Below are positions 4,321 to 8,951 of a stretch of DNA of 8,951 nucleotides, one piece after another; positions within the stretch are counted from its first letter, which is position 1; each line of letters starts with the position of its first letter. The translations under genes were made by a program, and so were the position numbers. The DNA comes from an uncultured Bacteroidaceae bacterium (lineage in GTDB: Bacteria; Bacteroidota; Bacteroidia; Bacteroidales; Bacteroidaceae): positions 1 through 8,951 of the forward strand of contig CAJGCU010000090.1 in the NCBI GenBank assembly GCA_904501945.1, given 5' to 3'. The notes below the pieces were generated by a model, which did no database searches, had not been told where the DNA came from, and worked only from the letters and a program-made list of their open reading frames with translations.

Positions 4321-6258
4321 TTATTTGTTCACAATTACCAAACCTCCATTTGTTGGAATAGTCACTGCCATCTGCTTCTTAGCCTTGACTGCCTTGACGC
4401 TGCCATTGAGCTGCTCATCGTCGCTGTACACTTGCAGTTCTGTTCCCTTCTCGAAGAGAGAGAGGTCAATGTTTATCTTCAGCGGAGTCTTTTCGGCATT
4501 TACACCTACAACATACCACTTGTCGCCACTGCGACGCGCCATGATGACATACTTGCCGGGATAGCCATCGATGTACTTCACTTCATCCCACTTTGTTGGC
4601 ACTTCCTTCATGAAGTCGATAGCCCATGCTGGCGCATCGGTCAGGTTGTTTGGCGCAAGAGCGAAATGCTGTACTGGGCTCTGGAAGAGCACTGCTGTAG
4701 CCAGCGCATAGACATCTGATGTTACGCGGCGGCTTCCGCGGCTGTTATTAGCATTGTAGAACTTATTGAGTGTTGAACCACCGAAATCCATTGCACCTAC
4801 AGTGTTGCGAACAAATGCGTGGATTGTTGCATTAAATGCCTCTGCATCACAAGCACCCTGTCCGAAATGCAGGTTTTCTGAAGCGAGAACAGCTTCACTT
4901 GCTGCATAATTAGGATACATTCTTTCCCATCCGCGAGGCAGTGTACAGCCATGGAAAATCACCAAGATACCATAGTCGTTAGCATCAGAAAGAATGTCTT
5001 CATAGAGTTGCATCATGTTCTGCTTGTCGCCGCCGAAGAAGTCAACCTTGATGCCTCGGATGCCAATGCTCTTCATCCACGCCATTTCTTCACGACGTGC
5101 ATGGCTCTTGTCCATTTTGCCCTTTGGAGACTGTGGCGCATCATTCCAAGAACCGTTAGAATTGTACCAGAGGTAAAGGCCTACACCCTTTGTCTTTCCG
5201 TATGCTGCCAATTCTGCAATCTTCTCGCGACCAATCTGCACATCCCAGAGAGCATCAATCAGAACGCTCTGATAGCCCATTGCAGCAGAGAAGTCAATAT
5301 AGCGTTTCTGCTCGTCGAAGTTACAGCTTGCATCCATACCGATAATCCAGCTCCAAGAACCCTTGCCATGGATATATTCCTGTGAAGCCTTATACTTCTG
5401 AGAAACCAAGTCGAAAGGAACTGTTGTTTCTACGATGTTAGCCAATGTTGTGCCGATAGTGATTGTGCGCCAAGGAGTCTGGCATGGAAGTGCCACAGAC
5501 GCAGAAGTTGAGCCCCAGCCGTTGCACTCGCCCTGCTGTGGGAATCCAATGCGATAGAGTCCGTCCTTCACGTTGAGCAAACGGCTTGCCACATAGTTTC
5601 CGTCCACACCTGTTTCGCTGATGAGCACCCAACCCTTTTCGCCTACACGGAAGAGACAAGGGAATGAATAACCTTCACCCCAGCCATTCTTGCCCATCTG
5701 GTCGTCAAGCGAATAACCTGTTTCGTAACTTGGAGCCGTACGAGCAAATCCGCCCATCGGTCTTGACTGTGGGCACAAGAAAGTAGTGGTTCCAGTAGGA
5801 AGCTGGAAACCGCTGGCTTCACTATCTACCACACAAACAAGCGTACCGCCCTTAGGATAAATGGTGTAGCTGTATGCCACGTCGCGATTGCTCACGCGGA
5901 AAACCACATCCATCACCTTCTTGCCCTGCTGCTCAAAGCTGCACACAGCTTCGGTTGCTTCATAATTAACATTGCTCTGCTTGATGGTGCTCAGCTGGTA
6001 CTGTTCCTGCACCTTCTTAATCTCACAACCTGTCAAAGTAAGATTCTGAGTAAAATCACCAATGTTAGTTTTCACACCCAGAGGAGAACGCTCAATGAAT
6101 TCGGTCTCGCCTAACACAACGCGGTAAGCAGGAGTACCATTCACATCATCCACCCATACGGTCAACTGACCATCGGGACTACTAAAAGACTTTTCGGCAG
6201 CCGAAACAGCAGTCCAGCCACACAATAACATTAAAATTCCTAAAATAACTTTTTTCAT
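4321..6258 (-). CDS. Secreted glycoside hydrolase family 97, retaining alpha-galactosidase-type
   Basis: A protein of 645 residues starting MKKVILGILMLLCGWTAVSA, a type I signal peptide likely cut after residue 20; there is no lipobox, so it is probably periplasmic. The order fits GH97: an N-terminal beta-sandwich (to about 285), a (beta/alpha)8 barrel (about 300-550) with SWSWIIGMDAS, LIDALWDV, GLYLWYNSNGSW and GIKVDFFGGDKQ, and a C-terminal beta domain. Asp406 in KVDFFGGDKQ is at the nucleophile position of retaining GH97 enzymes, and Glu461 (LASEN) lies 55 residues further on, the spacing I recall for the acid/base in the Bacteroides alpha-galactosidase BT1871. Inverting SusB-type glucosidases lack this Asp. 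Alpha-galactosidase or a related activity such as beta-L-arabinopyranosidase is therefore more likely than alpha-glucosidase. An in-frame Met at 6288 was rejected because it precedes the signal peptide and overlaps the promoter. Confidence 0.9.
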   Translation of the reverse strand: MKKVILGILMLLCGWTAVSAAEKSFSSPDGQLTVWVDDVNGTPAYRVVLGETEFIERSPLGVKTNIGDFTQNLTLTGCEIKKVQEQYQLSTIKQSNVNYEATEAVCSFEQQGKKVMDVVFRVSNRDVAYSYTIYPKGGTLVCVVDSEASGFQLPTGTTTFLCPQSRPMGGFARTAPSYETGYSLDDQMGKNGWGEGYSFPCLFRVGEKGWVLISETGVDGNYVASRLLNVKDGLYRIGFPQQGECNGWGSTSASVALPCQTPWRTITIGTTLANIVETTVPFDLVSQKYKASQEYIHGKGSWSWIIGMDASCNFDEQKRYIDFSAAMGYQSVLIDALWDVQIGREKIAELAAYGKTKGVGLYLWYNSNGSWNDAPQSPKGKMDKSHARREEMAWMKSIGIRGIKVDFFGGDKQNMMQLYEDILSDANDYGILVIFHGCTLPRGWERMYPNYAASEAVLASENLHFGQGACDAEAFNATIHAFVRNTVGAMDFGGSTLNKFYNANNSRGSRRVTSDVYALATAVLFQSPVQHFALAPNNLTDAPAWAIDFMKEVPTKWDEVKYIDGYPGKYVIMARRSGDKWYVVGVNAEKTPLKINIDLSLFEKGTELQVYSDDEQLNGSVKAVKAKKQMAVTIPTNGGLVIVNK

Positions 6259-6285
6259 ATTTTTGTTAAGTAAAAAATTGCAATG

Positions 6286-6293
6286 CAAAATTA
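6286..6293 (-). promoter_or_regulatory. -7 promoter element of the GH97 gene
   Basis: TAATTTTG on the minus strand matches TAnnTTTG and lies 27 bases upstream of the start codon, giving a very short leader. No exact TTTG lies at the -33 distance. It is followed by CATTGCAA, and the bases on the plus strand (TTGCAATGCAA, 6278-6288) form a small odd-centred dyad. Confidence 0.55.
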
Positions 6294-6500
6294 CTCATAA
6301 ATTTTCATAATCTGTTTCTGTATTGTAACACAAACTTCATTTTTCGTAACATTCCACACGCTTTATGGCATAAAAGACAACAAAATAGTCCTTCAAACAA
6401 CAATACAATGCGATATTCCATCCACAAAACGATAAATATAAGCACTCCTTCCCGAAAACAAGAAAAAACAAACAAGAAACCTATTCTAAAAAAAATGAAC

Positions 6501-6514
6501 TGCAAAAATTTGCA
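6501..6514. promoter_or_regulatory. Dyad TGCAAA-N2-TTTGCA over the -33 element
   Basis: A perfect 6-bp inverted repeat with a 2-base centre covers the -33 TTTG of the arabinofuranosidase gene promoter. It could be an operator or activator site; the AT-rich setting makes chance occurrence plausible. Confidence 0.3.
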
Positions 6515-6540
6515 TAATAGGCAATAAAGAACTTTCTTTG
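6509..6540 (+). promoter_or_regulatory. Promoter of the GH127/GH146-type gene
   Basis: TTTG at 6509-6512, a 20-base gap and TTTCTTTG at 6533-6540 fit the Bacteroidetes promoter with one change (TA to TT) in the -7 box. Transcription would start near 6547, leaving an A/T-rich leader of about 58 nt and no Shine-Dalgarno before the start at 6605. Confidence 0.65.
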
Positions 6541-6604
6541 CATTCAAAATGACAACAACCGGATAATCTCCATCAGAAAAAACACATATTAATTAATTAT
6601 AACA

Positions 6605-8917
6605 ATGAAAAAAATTCTCACTTGCTTAGCTCTGGCTTGTGCCATACATACAGCCAGCGCACAAATTCAAGCACAAATCGAGACGTTCCCCATCTCAAGT
6701 GTCAGACTGGGAGACAGCCAATTCAAAAAGAACCAGCAAGCAGACATCTACTATCTGCTCGGACTCGACGCCGACCGTCTTTTGGCTCCATACCTGAAAG
6801 GGGCAGGACTGATTCCTAAGGCAGAGAATTACACCAACTGGGAAAACACAGGACTCGACGGACACATCGGCGGACACTACCTCTCGGCACTCGCCTATAT
6901 GTATGCAGCAACAGGCAACGAAGAGATTGGCACACGCATGGACTACTACCTCAGCGAGCTGAAGCGCTGCCAGGACGCAAGCGGCAACGGCTATCTGGCT
7001 GGCGTATCCAATGGCCCTGCCATGTGGAAAGAGATTGCAGAGGGCAACATCCGCGCTTCTTCGTTCGGACTGAACGACCGCTGGGTGCCACTCTACAACA
7101 TCCACAAGATTTATGCAGGACTCCGCGACGCTTGGCTGATGTGCGGACGCAAGGATGCCAAGGAGATGCTCATCAAGCTGACCGACTGGATGATTCAGGA
7201 AGTGAGTCAGCTAACAGACGAGCAGATGCAGGACATGCTCCGAAGCGAGCACGGTGGACTCAATGAGACTTTTGCCGACGTGGCCGACATCACAGGAGAC
7301 AAGAAATACCTTCAGCTGGCTCACCGATTCAGCGACCAGCAGTTGCTGCAGTCACTCATGCGCGCTGAAGACAACCTGACAGGCAAGCACGCCAACACGC
7401 AGATTCCAAAAGTTGTCGGCTACAAGCGCATTGCCGACCTCGAGGGACGTGCCGATTGGGACAAGGCCGCGACCTTCTTCTGGGACGTGGTCATCGCACA
7501 ACGCAGCGTCAGCATTGGCGGCAACTCCGTAAGAGAGCACTTCAACCCTACGAACGACTTCACGGGGCTGCTCGAAAGCGAACAGGGACCAGAAAGCTGT
7601 AACACTTACAACATGCTCCGACTGACTAAGATGCTCTTCCAGACCTCTGCCAGCAGAGAGTATGTTGACTACTACGAGCGTGCGCTCTACAACCATATCC
7701 TTTCCATCTTCAACCCCGTACAGGGCGGTTTCGTGTACTTCACGCCAATGCGTTCAGGACACTACCGCGTGTACTCGCAGCCTCAGACTTGCATGTGGTG
7801 CTGTGTCGGCACAGGCATCGAGAACCCTGCACGATATGGAGAGATGATTTATGCCTATCAGGGAAAAGACCTGCTGGTCAACCTCTTCATCCCATCTACA
7901 TTGACATGGGACGGCATCACAGTGACTCAGGAGAACAAATTCCCAGACGAGCCTTCAACCAACATCAAGCTCAACATGAAGAAGGCAAAGAAGATGGCCA
8001 TCAAGATTCGCCAGCCATGGTGGTGCAAGAACATGAGCGTCAAGGTGAACAACAGCGCAATCAATGATGCTAAGGTCGAGAACGGCTATCTGGTCATTGA
8101 CCGCACATGGAAAGACGGCGATGCCCTGCACGTAGAGCTTCCTATGCATCTGACTGCCATGCAGACCCCAGACGGCAAGCAGCAGTACAGCTTCCTCCAC
8201 GGTCCTATCGTGCTTGCAGCAGAAACAGGAAGAGACAACCAGGTTGGCATGTATGCTGACGACAGCCGCGGCGGCCACATCGCGAACGGACCAAAGATTC
8301 CGCTCGACCAGATGCCTGCTATCATCGGAGACCCAGAAACTATCCTCTCACATCTGAAGCCCGTAGCAGGACGTCCACAGACATTCGAACTGTCTGGCCT
8401 CACACTGCCTCAGTTTGAGAACATGAAGCTGGTGCCTTTCTACAAACTCTACGAATGCCGCTATCAGATTTACTTCCCACTCTACTCTTCAGCAGAATGG
8501 AATGAAAAGCAGGAGAAGATTGCTGCGGCAGAGAAAGAACGCATGGCGCTCGAAGCACAGACAGTAGATAAGGTGTACTGCGGCGAGCAGCAATCTGAGA
8601 GTGACCACTTCTTCGCATCAAGCAACAGCAGAAACGGCAGCGAGAACGGTACCAGCTGGCGACGCACAAGCGGCTCTTTCTCTTATCAGATGAAAGCCGA
8701 CGGCGCTAAGACCATTCGCTTGAAAGGATTCGGCGATCGTCAATCAGTCCTCGTGTCTGCCAATGGAACAGCAATAGGAACGTTCCGCTTCAACAGGGAA
8801 GGACTAATCAGCGCAGAACTCCCAAGCAGCATCAAGGCTGACAAACTGACAATAGAAATTGCAGCAGAAGCAGGCCGAGAGACTCCTCGCATCACCGAAG
8901 TTAGACTCTGCAAGTAA
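6605..8917 (+). CDS. Secreted zinc-cysteine beta-L-arabinofuranosidase (DUF1680; GH127 or GH146)
   Basis: A protein of 770 residues with signal peptide MKKILTCLALACAIHTASA, probably cut after residue 19; no lipobox, so likely periplasmic. Residues about 30-430 form the (alpha/alpha)6 barrel of DUF1680, with GLDGHIGGHYLSALA (83-97), YNIHKIYAGLRDA (164-176) and HGGLNETFADV (216-226). The metal site is intact: Glu330 and Cys332 in PESCNTYNM, and Cys399-Cys400 in MWCCVGTG. By analogy with HypBA1 of Bifidobacterium longum, one of the paired Cys, probably Cys399, is the nucleophile and Glu311 (REHF) the acid/base; zinc is held by Glu and three Cys. A beta-sandwich follows, then C-terminal modules of the kind called DUF4986 and DUF6805. 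The extra modules and the length suggest GH146 as much as GH127. It should release terminal L-arabinofuranose from plant glycans. It is divergent from GH97. Confidence 0.9.
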   Translation: MKKILTCLALACAIHTASAQIQAQIETFPISSVRLGDSQFKKNQQADIYYLLGLDADRLLAPYLKGAGLIPKAENYTNWENTGLDGHIGGHYLSALAYMYAATGNEEIGTRMDYYLSELKRCQDASGNGYLAGVSNGPAMWKEIAEGNIRASSFGLNDRWVPLYNIHKIYAGLRDAWLMCGRKDAKEMLIKLTDWMIQEVSQLTDEQMQDMLRSEHGGLNETFADVADITGDKKYLQLAHRFSDQQLLQSLMRAEDNLTGKHANTQIPKVVGYKRIADLEGRADWDKAATFFWDVVIAQRSVSIGGNSVREHFNPTNDFTGLLESEQGPESCNTYNMLRLTKMLFQTSASREYVDYYERALYNHILSIFNPVQGGFVYFTPMRSGHYRVYSQPQTCMWCCVGTGIENPARYGEMIYAYQGKDLLVNLFIPSTLTWDGITVTQENKFPDEPSTNIKLNMKKAKKMAIKIRQPWWCKNMSVKVNNSAINDAKVENGYLVIDRTWKDGDALHVELPMHLTAMQTPDGKQQYSFLHGPIVLAAETGRDNQVGMYADDSRGGHIANGPKIPLDQMPAIIGDPETILSHLKPVAGRPQTFELSGLTLPQFENMKLVPFYKLYECRYQIYFPLYSSAEWNEKQEKIAAAEKERMALEAQTVDKVYCGEQQSESDHFFASSNSRNGSENGTSWRRTSGSFSYQMKADGAKTIRLKGFGDRQSVLVSANGTAIGTFRFNREGLISAELPSSIKADKLTIEIAAEAGRETPRITEVRLCK

Positions 8918-8951
8918 GCACGTTGCAATCAACCACCTATAAAGAAGCGGG

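Larger units (their letters stand above)
6259..6604. other. AT-rich divergent intergenic region between two glycoside hydrolase genes
   Basis: 346 bases without a gene. The ends carry a promoter for each flanking gene (6286-6293 minus, 6509-6540 plus). A possible open frame on the minus strand (6305-6547) encodes a Cys/Phe/Leu-rich stretch with no recognisable domain or conserved character and is not called. The centre (about 6310-6490) is AT-rich; apart from two GTAACA copies at about 30-bp spacing I see no motif in it. Confidence 0.7.

Noticed and set aside
4225..4719. 164-codon plus-strand open frame
   Set aside because: It runs antisense through the GH97 gene and across its terminator; the protein has no domain character.
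6259..6288. Earlier Met giving ten more residues to the GH97 protein
   Set aside because: The added residues precede a standard signal peptide and the codon overlaps the predicted -7 element, so it would not be on the transcript.
6305..6547. 80-codon open frame on the minus strand between the glycosidases
   Set aside because: It lies in AT-rich promoter DNA, is rich in Cys, Phe and Leu, has no recognisable domain, and its start falls within the opposite promoter region.

Overview
The window comes from a member of the phylum Bacteroidota, most likely order Bacteroidales and Prevotella-like. No gene has a convincing Shine-Dalgarno sequence. Upstream regions instead carry the Bacteroidetes-type promoter (-7 TAnnTTTG, -33 TTTG). 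The gene content also fits: a FadL-type porin, a GH97 enzyme and a DUF1680-type arabinofuranosidase. All assignments come from reading motifs; nothing was searched against a database.

Layout. Positions 1-556 (+) hold the 3' end of an OmpP1/FadL-family outer-membrane protein. Its hairpin terminator converges on a second terminator serving a minus-strand block. That block contains a small MaoC-like (R)-enoyl-CoA hydratase (701-1165) and, upstream of it, rplS for ribosomal protein bL19 (1314-1682). rplS has its own promoter and a leader of about 118 nt with several hairpins. Positions 2033-4110 (+) form a three-gene operon of ABC ATPase, six-helix membrane protein and short YtrA-type GntR repressor. 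The last two genes overlap by ATGA. The operon promoter (TTTG-N20-CACCTTTG) is framed by two palindromes that are good candidates for the repressor's binding sites.

Positions 4111-4320 are non-coding and structured. A roughly 127-bp imperfect inverted repeat contains three near-palindromic 15-mers (GGTRAGASTCTYACC) at a 23-24 bp pitch. It is followed by a strong terminator for the minus-strand gene beyond. Positions 4321-8917 hold two divergent, secreted glycoside hydrolases. One is a GH97 enzyme with the residues of the retaining (alpha-galactosidase-type) branch. The other is a GH127/GH146-type zinc-cysteine beta-L-arabinofuranosidase. They are separated by a 346-bp AT-rich region with a promoter for each. 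Together they look like periplasmic exo-enzymes that trim side-chain sugars from arabinose- and galactose-containing plant glycans. No SusC/SusD pair or sensor is in the window. The last 34 bases show nothing.

The least explained signal is the three-copy 15-mer repeat at 4154-4215 inside its long inverted repeat. Next are the rplS leader and the paired palindromes at the ABC operon promoter.
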